64,000 nt of DNA from Luteolibacter yonseiensis (GCF_016595465.1 NZ_JAENIK010000013.1:248001-312000); one strand, 5' to 3'. Positions 18,103 through 27,171 are shown, counted from the stretch's first letter. A program made the numbers and translations. Notes: generated by a model not told the origin, from the sequence alone.

Positions 18103-21100
18103 ATGCCCGTTTCAAAGACACAAGCGTCCGGTTTCCAACCCGCCGGAAAATCCCCCCACCCTGCCAGATGGAGTCATCTGGCCCTCCTCGCCACCGCATT
18201 TCTGACCGGAACGAATGCTTCCCATGCCTCGCTCATCGCGCGCGAGGGATTCGATCAAGCGGGCGGCTCGGCGCTGGCCGGCACCACGGGGCCCCAGGGC
18301 TTTGTTTCGGCCTACACGACCGCCGGCACGGGTCTTTCGGTGGAGGCGGGAGGCGCGGGCTACGGCGACCTCGCTGCCAGCGGCAACAAGCTGGCCTTCA
18401 CGGCGGGAAACAACGGCAACTTCGGCATTCTGGCAAACTCGCCGGAGACGCCGGGCACCTCCGTTTACATGAGCTATCTCATCAAGGTGGACCCCACCGC
18501 GGAATATGCGGGCGTGTCCCTTTTCGATGGCAACACGGAGGTCCTGTTCACCGGCAAGCGCACGGGCACTCCGTATGTGCTGGGATTGGAGCCCAAGGTG
18601 GGAACCGGCCAAAACACGGCGGCCTACAGCACCCGGCTCTCGCTGGTCGTCTGCCGTATCGACTTCGCCGCGGATTCGGCGGTGGTCCGGATGTATGTGA
18701 ACCCTCAAACCGGGGCGGAGCCGGCGACGGCGGATGCCACAGTCACACGGACCTCGGCGCTGGTCTATGACCGGGTGCGTTTCCAGTCGAACGCGACGGG
18801 TTTCGTGGACGAGTTCCGGATGGGTGACACTTTCGAGGACGTGGTGCCGATGACGTATGGGGGCAATCCATCTGAGGTCGTCGTGCTGGGTTCCTCGGTA
18901 GCGGCGGCGGTGGGAGCCTCCAACCAGAACGAGGGCTGGGCCTACCGGATGAAGTCCGTGTTGGAAAACCCTCCGCCGGTGGTAACGGACTCGCGGATCA
19001 TCTGGAACGTCCACAATGCCTCGGTATCGGGCAACAACACGACCGCTGTGCTAAACCGATTGCAGAACGACGTGATCACCCCTCGCGCCGGAGGAGACGT
19101 GGTGCTGATCGCCCTTTCCATGGCGAACGAGGGGCTCGTGGGTTCCAGCAACCCGCAGCCGGTGTTCGACAGCTTCAAGAGCGGGGTGGAGGAATTGATC
19201 CGCAGGTGCAGGCTGGCGGGTTTTCATCCGGTGGTGTCGCTGTGCTATCCGCACAACTCCTACAATGCGGCCCAATATGCCCAGATCCGGAAAATGAACC
19301 TGCTTCTCAACACTTGGGACACTCCCTGCGTGAATTTCCTGGGATCCATCGATGACGGCAGCGGCCACTGGACCGCGGGCTTCTTCGCGGACGAGGGACA
19401 CCCGAATTCGCAGGGTCACCTGGAAATGGCCTCCTCCGTGGTGCCCTCGCTTTTCGAGGCGATCGTGAACGGGAAAACAGCCACTCCGGACTGGACGGGA
19501 ACGCCCGGCTACCTGCGCATCCTTCAGGACACTGGTGCCAAGGCTCCGCTGGCCTACACTCCGGCGCAGGACTACCGATCCTTCACCCTCGCCTTCCGCA
19601 CCCGGTCGACGGGTGTCGGCACACTCGCCTGCGTGGCGACCGGAGCCGCCGGAGCGACGCTGGAGAGCCGTGCCGGATCGCTGGTGTATGTTTCCTCCAC
19701 CGGAGCGGAAACGGTGATACCTGTGACGGTCAACGACGGGACCTGGCATGACGTCGCCCTGAGCCACCGGAAGACGACGAACACGACGCTGGTCTTCGTG
19801 GACGGCCAGTTGAAGGCCACGGTGAACGGAGCCATCGCCGCTCCATCGTTCGTCATCGGCGGACCGGGTGCCATCCCAGGCCGGGCGGAGGCTCCGGCGC
19901 AGGCTGACTACCAGGACGTGGCGATCTACCGCGCCGCCTGGACCGAGGACGAGGCCCTGGCACAGGCGAACGGCCGGTTGCAGCAGGCGAGCCTGGATGT
20001 GCTCTCGACCTTGGATGACGCGGCACCGGCGCAGGGGGCGACGCTCGCCAACAGGGCTCAGAGCTATTCCGCTCTGACACTGCAAACGCCGGGTTTCTCC
20101 ACCCAGGTGTCCTCCACATCGCCGGACAACCTGTCCGCGACCTCATACCAGACAGGCCGGGCGAGCCTGATCTGGACGGATCATACGAACGGTGCTGCGG
20201 GCTATACCATCCAGCGCCGTAGGACGGATGTTTCGGAAGGCTGGCAGACGGTCGGTACGACAACGGGCAACAAGCCATCATTCGAGGACAGCGGACTGCT
20301 TGCGGCTTCTCCCTATGCCTACCGCGTGCTGATCACCGCCTCAGGGCTCCAGGAAGACGCCAGCAACGTGACCTTCGTCACGCCGGGTGGACAGAACTCG
20401 CTTTCCTACCAATCCTGGGTCAAGGGATACTACCCGCCCGCCGTGGTGGAGAACCCGGTCTACCAAATCGATTTCAACGCGTTCGGAACTCCGGACTATG
20501 GCGGACAAATCTGGAACACTGTGACGGGTTCCGGTGTCGCGGCACCGCTGGTATTGCGCGACGCGGCGAACAACCTGTCCACCTTCAAGGTGGCGATCAG
20601 CGACGGCTTCGACCAGACGCGGAATGACAACGGCTCGCCCTTGGCGGGTTACCCCGCCGCCGCCCAGACCAGCCAGGTCGCCTTGCGCGATGACAACCCG
20701 CTGACGGGAGCGGTCACCTTTTCCGGACTGGATCCGGCGGCGAAGTATGACTTCACCTTCTTCGCACGGCGCGGTTCGATCGTGGCCGGCTTCGATTACA
20801 ACGGGAACTATACTTTCACCGGAGGTGGATCACCCGTCTCGGTGGTGGTGAACGCGAACATGAACACGATGCTCACCCCGGTGGCGGGCATCGCACCGGA
20901 CGCCTCGGGAAACATCACGCTCACCGTCGCTCCGGTCGCGACGAGCGGCTCGAGGTTCCCCTGCCTCAACTTCATCAAGTTCCAGAAGAGCACGCCCGGA
21001 ACACACCTGATCGATTTCAACACGAACGCCAACCCGGCCTATGGCGCGGTCCGCTGGAATACGGTGAACAGCACGTCCAGCACCGCTCCCTACACGCTGC

Positions 21101-21903
21101 GGGACATCTACAACACCACCTCCGGCGTGTCGCTGGCCCTCACGGACGGGTTCGACCAGTTCCGCACGGACCCGATCTCGCCCATTCCCGATCTGGCGGC
21201 CGCCGCACAGAACAGCCAGTTCTGCCTGCGCGATGACAATCCGCTGACGGCGGCAATGACCTTCACCGGTCTGGATCCCGCGAAAAGCTACGATTTCTCA
21301 TTCTTTTCGAGACGTGGCTCGCTGGTGGGCGGATACGATTACACCGGGACATTCACCTTCACGGGAGCGGGAGCGCCGGTGGTGGTGGTGACGGACGCTG
21401 CGGTGAACACGACGCTGACCACCGTGCCGCCGGTAACGCCGGATGCGACGGGCAAGGTCACGCTGGGTCTCAGCGCGGGTCCTGGAGCCGGGATTGATTT
21501 CCCGGTTCTCAACCTGATCCGCCTCGCACCTACGGTGCCGCCGGTGGTTGATGCCCGCACCGACCCGTATGCGGATCCCGACGGCGACGGGCTCAGGAAC
21601 TTCGAGGAATATGCGCGGGGCTTCAATCCCACGGTGGCCGACGGAACTCCATTCCGCCTCAATTCCTATCAACAGGACGCCACCGACGGCGGACGCTTCC
21701 TCATCATGCTCGACAGGAAGGCGACCGAAGCGAAGTGCGTGTTGGAAAGCTCGACAGACCTGACCATCTGGAGTCCGGATGCCACGGCAACGCGGGCGGC
21801 GGTCGGCACGAATGGCTCGGTGGGAACATTCCTGTATGAGGTTCCCCCATCCGGAACCCGGAAGTTCTACCGCTTCCGCCTGGACTTGGGCGGGCAGCCG
21901 TAA
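18103..21903 (+). CDS. Large exported SGNH-hydrolase-type multidomain protein
   Basis: A 1266-residue secreted protein. The ATG chosen gives MPVSKTQASG followed within 40 residues by a hydrophobic signal segment (LALLATAFLTGTNASHAS). A first beta-rich domain (about 45-250) precedes an SGNH/GDSL hydrolase-like core (about 255-450) with the block I-like VVVLGSSVAAAVG, a central IALSMANEGL and the block V-like DEGHPN. A LamG/concanavalin-like domain follows (about 470-620), then a fibronectin III-like segment (about 690-770) and two tandem copies of a roughly 170-residue beta domain (about 785-960 and 965-1130). The tail carries the Asp loop DPDGDGLRNFEEYARGF and an SSTDLTIWSP module similar in style to that of the divergent neighbour. 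Probably an extracellular esterase or deacetylase on glycans; activity is inferred. Confidence 0.75.
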   Translation: MPVSKTQASGFQPAGKSPHPARWSHLALLATAFLTGTNASHASLIAREGFDQAGGSALAGTTGPQGFVSAYTTAGTGLSVEAGGAGYGDLAASGNKLAFTAGNNGNFGILANSPETPGTSVYMSYLIKVDPTAEYAGVSLFDGNTEVLFTGKRTGTPYVLGLEPKVGTGQNTAAYSTRLSLVVCRIDFAADSAVVRMYVNPQTGAEPATADATVTRTSALVYDRVRFQSNATGFVDEFRMGDTFEDVVPMTYGGNPSEVVVLGSSVAAAVGASNQNEGWAYRMKSVLENPPPVVTDSRIIWNVHNASVSGNNTTAVLNRLQNDVITPRAGGDVVLIALSMANEGLVGSSNPQPVFDSFKSGVEELIRRCRLAGFHPVVSLCYPHNSYNAAQYAQIRKMNLLLNTWDTPCVNFLGSIDDGSGHWTAGFFADEGHPNSQGHLEMASSVVPSLFEAIVNGKTATPDWTGTPGYLRILQDTGAKAPLAYTPAQDYRSFTLAFRTRSTGVGTLACVATGAAGATLESRAGSLVYVSSTGAETVIPVTVNDGTWHDVALSHRKTTNTTLVFVDGQLKATVNGAIAAPSFVIGGPGAIPGRAEAPAQADYQDVAIYRAAWTEDEALAQANGRLQQASLDVLSTLDDAAPAQGATLANRAQSYSALTLQTPGFSTQVSSTSPDNLSATSYQTGRASLIWTDHTNGAAGYTIQRRRTDVSEGWQTVGTTTGNKPSFEDSGLLAASPYAYRVLITASGLQEDASNVTFVTPGGQNSLSYQSWVKGYYPPAVVENPVYQIDFNAFGTPDYGGQIWNTVTGSGVAAPLVLRDAANNLSTFKVAISDGFDQTRNDNGSPLAGYPAAAQTSQVALRDDNPLTGAVTFSGLDPAAKYDFTFFARRGSIVAGFDYNGNYTFTGGGSPVSVVVNANMNTMLTPVAGIAPDASGNITLTVAPVATSGSRFPCLNFIKFQKSTPGTHLIDFNTNANPAYGAVRWNTVNSTSSTAPYTLRDIYNTTSGVSLALTDGFDQFRTDPISPIPDLAAAAQNSQFCLRDDNPLTAAMTFTGLDPAKSYDFSFFSRRGSLVGGYDYTGTFTFTGAGAPVVVVTDAAVNTTLTTVPPVTPDATGKVTLGLSAGPGAGIDFPVLNLIRLAPTVPPVVDARTDPYADPDGDGLRNFEEYARGFNPTVADGTPFRLNSYQQDATDGGRFLIMLDRKATEAKCVLESSTDLTIWSPDATATRAAVGTNGSVGTFLYEVPPSGTRKFYRFRLDLGGQP

Positions 21904-21976
21904 ACAGGTCGCGGGGTGGATCAACTCCCCCCGCGCTTCCCGCAGGATTTCAAAATCAAATCATCGCACTCCATCG

Positions 21977-22006
21977 GGCGTCCTCTGTGAAGAGGACGCC
22001 TTTTTT
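21977..22006 (+). terminator. Rho-independent terminator after the SGNH multidomain gene
   Basis: A perfect 10-bp stem (GGCGTCCTCT / AGAGGACGCC) closes a four-base GTGA loop and is followed directly by six T residues. It lies 73 bp after the stop codon. Confidence 0.93.
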
Positions 22007-22197
22007 GCCGCCAGTTTCGGGGGGCCTTCCGAAGGCGTCAGTTGAGTTTGCGGAGGCACCTCGTGCAAATCACCAGACACTGACGCGAATTGCACTCCGG
22101 GGGCCTGGGACATTCGCATCAAGGGTCGGGATTTCCGGCGTTTTTGTTCAGGCACACGGACTGCAAGGCCGCGCCAACAATCCAACCACACACATTG

Positions 22198-23937
22198 ATG
22201 GACCCCCTTTCGACCCTGGCTATCATCGGCGGCGGCCCCTCGGCGCTGTTCACCCTGTTCCATATTCACGAGAATGTGAGAATATTACGATGGCGCTTTG
22301 ATCGGATATTGGTGTTCGAGAAAGAGAAGAGCGCGGGTCCAGGCATGCCCTACAGCCGCGCCAACACATCGGAACTGAATCTTTCCAACATCAGTTCTGA
22401 AGAGCTGCCGAAGCTTCCTGAGACGTTTGCCGCATGGCTGGGCGCGCAGAGCGAGGCCCGGCTTGCGAGGTATGGCATCGGAGAAGCGGTGCGGGAGACG
22501 GAGATCTACCCAAGGGTCGCACTCGGGGACTACTTCCAAGCACAGTTTTCAAAACTCTCGGAGATGCTGGGAGAAAAGGGAATCATCGTCGGGTGCCACA
22601 CCGATTCCGAGGTCCGCGACATCGTGCCACTCGAAGATGGAGGCTACGAGGTGGTGACCCAGGCCGGTCTTTCCGTCCGCGCCAAAACCGTGATAATCGC
22701 CACCGGCCATGCGTGGGACCGCGATGAGGACGCCATCAACCTCGCGTCGCCATGGCCCATCAAAAAACTTCTTCCGGCCGAGGGCGGCTTCCACGATTTC
22801 CCCATCGGGCTTCTGGGAGCTTCGCTGAGCGCCGTCGATGTCATCAACGTCCTCTCCCACCACCACGGCTCCTTCGAGGACGAAGATGGCATCCTCGTTT
22901 ATACGCCATCTCCGGAGGCGGATCATTTCAAGCTCGTCATGCACAGTGCGGACGGCCTCCTTTCGCATCTCCAGTTCGAACAGGACGAACCGAAGCGCGA
23001 ACTGTACCGCCATTGTGACGAAGAGGGGATTCAAAAACTCCTGGACGACGGAGGACACCTGCGGGTTTCCGATTATTTCGACAGGATCTGCCGTCCAGCG
23101 CTCATCGAAGCGCTACAGAACGACGGCTTGGAATCGGAGGCGGAGAGCCTCGCCAACCCCTCCTTTTCCTTCGAGGATTTCGCTGAGATAATGAAGGAGA
23201 AGCATCTGAGCCCGGACCCGTTCGAGCTGATGAAAACCGAGTTCGAGCAAGAGCGGAAAAAAGAGAGACGACGGAAACCCACCCATTGGAAGGAAGTCCT
23301 CGACGATCTGATGTACACCCTCAACTTCCGCGCCCGCCTGCTTCCTGCGGAAGATCACGTGCGGCTGAAGTCGCGGATACTCCCCTTCGTCATGAACGTG
23401 ATGGCCGCCCTCCCTCTCAAGAGCGCGAAGATTCTCATGGCGGTTCACAAAGCCGGAAGACTGGAACTGGTTCCGGGAAAGGCAGAAACGGAATACTCGA
23501 AGAATGACGGCATGGTCAGGGTGAAAGTGGGCTGCGGTGAGGGAAAGGATACATACGAATATCGTATGTTCGTCGACTGTTCCGGCCAGTCTCCGGTGGG
23601 CATGAAATCGTTCCCGTTCCGATCCTTGGTCTTGGCCGGACTTGTCTCTCCTGCAGTGGCGGATGTGCTGTCTCTCGAAGGTGCCCGGGAGGCGGACTCC
23701 GATAAAATCCATAAGATCCCAGGGGGGCGGACGATCATGGAATTGGGAGGTTTGGCTGTGACTGACGGGTATCAGCTCATTTCCGAAAACGGAACTCCCG
23801 CGGAAGGACTGTATGACATCGCCGTTCCCCATATCGCCGGATTGCGTCCCTATTGTTACGGCCTGCAGGCATGCGATGAGGCTGCGGGTCTGCTGATCGA
23901 AAACATGATGAGAGCATCATCCGTGCTGACAAGCTGA
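22198..23937 (+). CDS. FAD/NAD(P)-binding protein (COG4529-like)
   Basis: A 579-residue flavoprotein-like protein. The N-terminal dinucleotide fold is clear: LAIIGGGPSALFTLFHI, then the acidic strand end ILVFEKEKSAGPGMPYS, with a family-typical SELNLSNISSEELP segment. A second Rossmann-type segment is FPIGLLGASLSAVDVINVL near residue 205. These features match the FAD-NAD(P)-binding family sometimes called HcnA-like/COG4529, whose members are mostly uncharacterised. The C-terminal half holds a charged helical insert (KTEFEQERKKERRRK) and ends with a conserved-looking PHIAGLRPYCYGLQACDEA. The start ATG at 22198 immediately precedes the Rossmann strand. It stands alone, with a terminator upstream and a convergent ExoD-like gene downstream. 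Substrate unknown. Confidence 0.75.
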   Translation: MDPLSTLAIIGGGPSALFTLFHIHENVRILRWRFDRILVFEKEKSAGPGMPYSRANTSELNLSNISSEELPKLPETFAAWLGAQSEARLARYGIGEAVRETEIYPRVALGDYFQAQFSKLSEMLGEKGIIVGCHTDSEVRDIVPLEDGGYEVVTQAGLSVRAKTVIIATGHAWDRDEDAINLASPWPIKKLLPAEGGFHDFPIGLLGASLSAVDVINVLSHHHGSFEDEDGILVYTPSPEADHFKLVMHSADGLLSHLQFEQDEPKRELYRHCDEEGIQKLLDDGGHLRVSDYFDRICRPALIEALQNDGLESEAESLANPSFSFEDFAEIMKEKHLSPDPFELMKTEFEQERKKERRRKPTHWKEVLDDLMYTLNFRARLLPAEDHVRLKSRILPFVMNVMAALPLKSAKILMAVHKAGRLELVPGKAETEYSKNDGMVRVKVGCGEGKDTYEYRMFVDCSGQSPVGMKSFPFRSLVLAGLVSPAVADVLSLEGAREADSDKIHKIPGGRTIMELGGLAVTDGYQLISENGTPAEGLYDIAVPHIAGLRPYCYGLQACDEAAGLLIENMMRASSVLTS

Positions 23938-23987
23938 GGAATCCCGAGGACCTTGCCTCGAACAGATGAAAGGCCCGACGGAAAGGT

Positions 23988-24587
23988 TCAACCCGCCATG
24001 GTGATGGCGGCAACCAGGGTTACGGCGGTCACGGTGAATCCCAGGATCGCCATCAGTCCATCTTGTGCGACGAGAGCGATTCCGAAGATTCCGATGGCGG
24101 CCCCCACGCCGGTACCGCTGAACGGCACGAATTCGGTCAACGGCGTGGCCAGCGCCAGGATACAGCAAGCCACCGCGACCGCCACCGTCCCACGATTCCC
24201 CACAAACGCTCCAAGTCTCTCGGTCACCATCTTGTCGACGAACTTCGACAGCTTCCGCATCCATTTGTTCGACGCCGCCTTTGTAATGGTTCCGCTCTTT
24301 GTCGAACGGTCCAGCAACCATCGCGGAAGCCAGAACCGCCGCCGCCCGCAGATCAGTTGTCCGGCCACCAGCAGGACGTAGATGCCGATCAATGTCGAAA
24401 CTCCCGGGATGTCCGCGACGCCGGGTACCGTCAGGACAACCCCTGCGAACAGGATCAAGGGACCGAACGACCGCCGCCCGACGGCGTCCATCAGCTTCTC
24501 CACCGACACGGTGCTCTCGTCCCGGGCGGACTCTTCAAAGCGATCTAGCATTTCTTCAAGACTTTTGGGAGGAGATTGATCGGGCAT
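23988..24587 (-). CDS. ExoD-family membrane protein, copy 1
   Basis: A 199-residue integral membrane protein of the ExoD family (exopolysaccharide synthesis ExoD). A short charged N-terminus (SLEEMLDRFEESARDESTVS) leads into SVEKLMDAVGRRSFGPLILF, the family signature, followed by hydrophobic segments around PGVADIPGVSTLIGIYVLL and three more toward the C-terminus (VAVACCILALATPLTEF, IGIFGIALVAQDGLMAIL, VTLVAAITMAG). The ATG at 24587 matches the start of an equal-length paralogue at 41,597-42,196. ExoD was named from a rhizobial exopolysaccharide and invasion phenotype; its biochemical role is not settled. It is convergent with the flavoprotein gene. Confidence 0.85.
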   Translation of the reverse strand: MPDQSPPKSLEEMLDRFEESARDESTVSVEKLMDAVGRRSFGPLILFAGVVLTVPGVADIPGVSTLIGIYVLLVAGQLICGRRRFWLPRWLLDRSTKSGTITKAASNKWMRKLSKFVDKMVTERLGAFVGNRGTVAVAVACCILALATPLTEFVPFSGTGVGAAIGIFGIALVAQDGLMAILGFTVTAVTLVAAITMAG

Positions 24588-24786
24588 CGGAAATTCTAAC
24601 GGCTGATTGTGGCGGACGGTAGCGCAGATGTGCTGCATCTCAAGTTCCCTGGAGATCGGACTCCCGTCGAAAAGCCGGACTGCGGGAGATAGAAAAATCT
24701 CCCGCTCTCTCCGCGGGATGACCGGACGGGTCCCCTTCTCACCTCCTCTGATACTGGTTATCACATGGAATGGAAACTCCCATGTG

Positions 24787-24816
24787 GTTTCAATCCACGC
24801 CACCCGTGAAGGTGGC
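24787..24816 (+). repeat. Lone CRISPR-repeat-like sequence
   Basis: The 30 bases start with GTTTCAATCCACGCC and contain the palindromic arms GCCACC and GGTGGC around CGTGAA, the layout of type I-C-like CRISPR repeats. Only one copy was found nearby and no cas gene is visible, so this is not an array. It may be the relic of one, or chance resemblance. Confidence 0.45.
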
Positions 24817-25055
24817 CAGTATGTGACACAACGAGGCGTCCTCCTTGCAAACTCTGGTCAACGCCCAGATTGATTCCACGGAAGATGAAGCTCATCTGGC
24901 GATATGGCTTCAAGAATTTCGAAAACCACCGGCTGCGTATCATTGCCCAGTGTGAATGAAACACGAACCACTCACTTGATTCACAGTCTGACCCATACCT
25001 TGAAAAATCGCCTCACTCCGAATTTCGGCATAGACCCTGTCTCCCCCTGAAAGGT

Positions 25056-25091
25056 GAAGGCCGTCCGACTCTTTCGAATCGGACGGCCTTC
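25056..25091 (-). terminator. Hairpin downstream of the tRNA fragment
   Basis: A perfect 13-bp stem (GAAGGCCGTCCGA / TCGGACGGCCTTC) around a 10-base loop. On the minus strand it lies just 3' of the tRNA end, where the tRNA terminator would be expected; the following T-rich tract is weak. It is consistent with the original chromosomal terminator of the tRNA gene. Confidence 0.6.
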
Positions 25092-25093
25092 AT

Positions 25094-25131
25094 TGGTTGC
25101 GGGAGTAGGATTTGAACCTACGACCTTCAGG
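25094..25131 (-). repeat. 3' fragment of initiator-type tRNA-Met, probable attachment site
   Basis: On the minus strand this reads as the last 38 nt of a tRNA. The variable loop AGGTC, a perfect T arm (GTAGG, TTCAAAT, CCTAC), the acceptor strand TCCCGCA, discriminator A and CCA can all be placed. The sequence strongly resembles bacterial initiator tRNA-Met 3' ends (CCGAAGGTCG..., ...CCCGCAACCA). Upstream of the CCTGA anticodon-stem arm the match stops: the next bases cannot form an anticodon arm, so the gene is not intact. A tyrosine recombinase gene starts 88 bp away. This is what remains at one end of an element integrated into a tRNA 3' end. Confidence 0.75.
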
Positions 25132-25219
25132 TTTCAATCTGTTACAACGAAGCCACCTGTGAAAATCATGGATAATGTGCGCTTGCATACGCTAACAGAC
25201 TGCTTACGCTTTCGCTTAC

Positions 25220-26398
25220 ATGGCGACCGTTTTCCAAATGCCCGGCAGACCCTTCTGGTTTTATCAGATCACGGGGGCCGACGGAACTCGGCAGCCCCGT
25301 ATCTCGACCAAAACCACTAACAAAACCAAAGCCAAAAAGATGGCTGCGGATGCCGAAGCCAAGGAACGCGAGAGGGCGCTTAAAGGAAACACAAAGGGAA
25401 AGTTTTTCGCTCGAATTGTTGAGAATGCAGCTCGCCTCGCTGAAGATGGAAAATTATCAGCAGATAAAGCTGAAGAAATGATCCGGGAACTTCGACAGCT
25501 CGCCAATCCCGAATTTAAGGAAACACGCCTTGCGGAATACTGGCGCGACTGGATCGCTCATCGGGCGAGACATTTGTCTCCCTCGACCATTGCGAACTCG
25601 AGAGATGCGTTCAAAAAATGGGCCGCCGTGGCCCCCGCCATGATGCAACTCCCTGTTACCGCTGTGGAAATCAAGCACGTTAGGGATGGAGTTGCAGCGA
25701 TGCAAACAGGTGACAGCGCGATCGCAACTTCCACAGCATCAAACTATGTCGCCGAACTGCGGGAACTCCTCGATAACGCTATTGAGGAACGTCTCATGAA
25801 TCACAATCCAGCACGATCAAAATCCATACGGCGCACCAGAAAGTTCACCGCTACAAAGAACAAAGAAAAAGTCGGTCCTTTCACACCGGACGAAGTCCGA
25901 AATCTTCTTGAGTTTGCATCAGATGAATGGAAGGGCATGATCCTTTTCGGCTATTTCTCAGGCTTGCGCATGATGGACATCGCCCGCCTGAACGAGATCA
26001 ATCTTGACGGCGAAGACTTGGTCCAAACATCCGGGAAAACGGAAACGCAGACTAGGACGCCGTTGCATATGCAGCTCCGCGGCTGGCTCCAGGGTCGAAA
26101 AGGAGACTTTTTTCCCAATATCCGTGTGATGGCGAATAGCAATGTTTCCACCGCATTTTCCAATCTAATGAAGAAGGCGGGCGTCCCAAGAGAAGCGACG
26201 CTTCCGGGAGGAGACAGGGTGAAAAGGTCTTTCCACAGCCTCCGCCACACATTCACAAGCGTCCTAGCAAACGCTGGAATCCCTGCGGAGGTAAGGATGA
26301 AACTCACCGGGCAGAAGGATTCCGATGTCCATTCCAGCTACACTCACCACGACCACGCAACTCTGAAAAACGCAGTAATTCAAATCCCATCAGTATGA
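25220..26398 (+). CDS. int: Tyrosine recombinase (phage-type integrase)
   Basis: A 392-residue site-specific tyrosine recombinase. The N-terminus (FWFYQITGADGTRQPRISTK) resembles arm-binding domains of phage-like integrases, a SAM-like core-binding domain lies at about 100-195, and the catalytic domain spans about 210-390. Catalytic residues visible are Arg in YFSGLRMMDIARL, the His-x-x-Arg box SFHSLRHTF, and a terminal GQKDSDVHSSYTHHD segment containing the His and the nucleophilic Tyr. It starts 88 bp from the tRNA fragment, the expected position for an element integrase. It overlaps the next gene by four bases (ATGA), so they are translationally coupled. Confidence 0.95.
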   Translation: MATVFQMPGRPFWFYQITGADGTRQPRISTKTTNKTKAKKMAADAEAKERERALKGNTKGKFFARIVENAARLAEDGKLSADKAEEMIRELRQLANPEFKETRLAEYWRDWIAHRARHLSPSTIANSRDAFKKWAAVAPAMMQLPVTAVEIKHVRDGVAAMQTGDSAIATSTASNYVAELRELLDNAIEERLMNHNPARSKSIRRTRKFTATKNKEKVGPFTPDEVRNLLEFASDEWKGMILFGYFSGLRMMDIARLNEINLDGEDLVQTSGKTETQTRTPLHMQLRGWLQGRKGDFFPNIRVMANSNVSTAFSNLMKKAGVPREATLPGGDRVKRSFHSLRHTFTSVLANAGIPAEVRMKLTGQKDSDVHSSYTHHDHATLKNAVIQIPSV

Positions 26399-27171
26399 CC
26401 CACACCGAAGCGCGTGAATTTCTTAGGAGGGCAGACCAGATATCCGATCGTCTCGAAAAGACGAGAGATCTGAGGGTATTGGCAACAATTATTTCGGAGT
26501 CAATAGTCGGAGAGGTCGCGACTGAGTGGATTCGATTTCGGCCTACGGAGAAGACATCTGATCAAGACAGCCTGCCTTCATGGGCAAGGCCATCGGAGGG
26601 TGAGTATGTCAGTATGAAAGTCCGAAGAGAGCTGTCGGGCCCCCTAATCCTGGAGGACTACATTTCAGAATTGATCGCTACTCACGTGTCACCTGTCCGA
26701 CCTGCAACGGGAGCCAAACGTTTAGACCACCCTAGTTTCGCTTTCTTCGTTGGGGGAATTTCGTGCCTTCAATACGAAACGCACGATTCGGAAATATTGA
26801 TCAAATGCATCTCGGTATCCCGCGAACAAGCCGCAACACTGGCAGCGGCGGCTGTGGCAGCAGTCTCCCCCGAGACACTGCGCAACCTTGCCGAAGGCAT
26901 TGAGTTCGCCTCTAATGAAAACAATCACAACAAGTTATCTCGGCATATCGCTTTCGCCTTGCAGGCACGCAGGAACCTTGCCGATCGCGGGGTCGAAACG
27001 CCCACGAAGTCTGACATCCGGCAAGAAACAAGCCAGCTTTTGAAGGCGATACGACTTGAACCATACGACGCAGCAGATAGTTCGAAATGGAGACTCGTTT
27101 TCAATTCCTCCGGCATGCATGACCTCCCGCAAGGTCGTCCGGGCCGGGGGAAAGCCCTTCACGGTGCATGA
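26395..27171 (+). CDS. Element-encoded protein of unknown function
   Basis: A 258-residue soluble protein that I do not recognise. It begins MTHTEAREFLRRADQI and is helix-rich at both ends, with a more beta-like centre (HPSFAFFVGGISCLQYETHD, then SEILIKCISVSREQAA). No catalytic motif, signal peptide or membrane segment is apparent. Its start overlaps the integrase stop by four bases, which implies that it belongs to the integration module. Its function could relate to recombination directionality or element control, but that is only context. Confidence 0.65.
   Translation: MTHTEAREFLRRADQISDRLEKTRDLRVLATIISESIVGEVATEWIRFRPTEKTSDQDSLPSWARPSEGEYVSMKVRRELSGPLILEDYISELIATHVSPVRPATGAKRLDHPSFAFFVGGISCLQYETHDSEILIKCISVSREQAATLAAAAVAAVSPETLRNLAEGIEFASNENNHNKLSRHIAFALQARRNLADRGVETPTKSDIRQETSQLLKAIRLEPYDAADSSKWRLVFNSSGMHDLPQGRPGRGKALHGA

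Larger units (their letters stand above)
24588..25219. other. Non-coding junction at the left edge of the integrated element
   Basis: 632 bp with no convincing gene. It contains a lone CRISPR-repeat-like sequence (24,787-24,816), a 13-bp hairpin (25,056-25,091) and a 38-nt tRNA 3' fragment (25,094-25,131), after which the integrase gene begins. An imperfectly spaced inverted pair CACATGG / CCATGTG also lies just before the CRISPR-like sequence. Confidence 0.6.

Noticed and set aside
22090..22197. Upstream extension of the flavoprotein gene
   Set aside because: The extra residues precede the Rossmann strand, are not family-like and lie just after a terminator; the ATG at 22,198 fits better.
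24787..24816. CRISPR array
   Set aside because: Only one repeat-like unit, no spacers bounded by repeats and no cas genes; reported only as a lone repeat-like sequence.
25094..25175. Complete tRNA gene on the minus strand
   Set aside because: The T arm and acceptor strand are perfect, but the preceding bases cannot form an anticodon arm, D arm or 5' acceptor strand.
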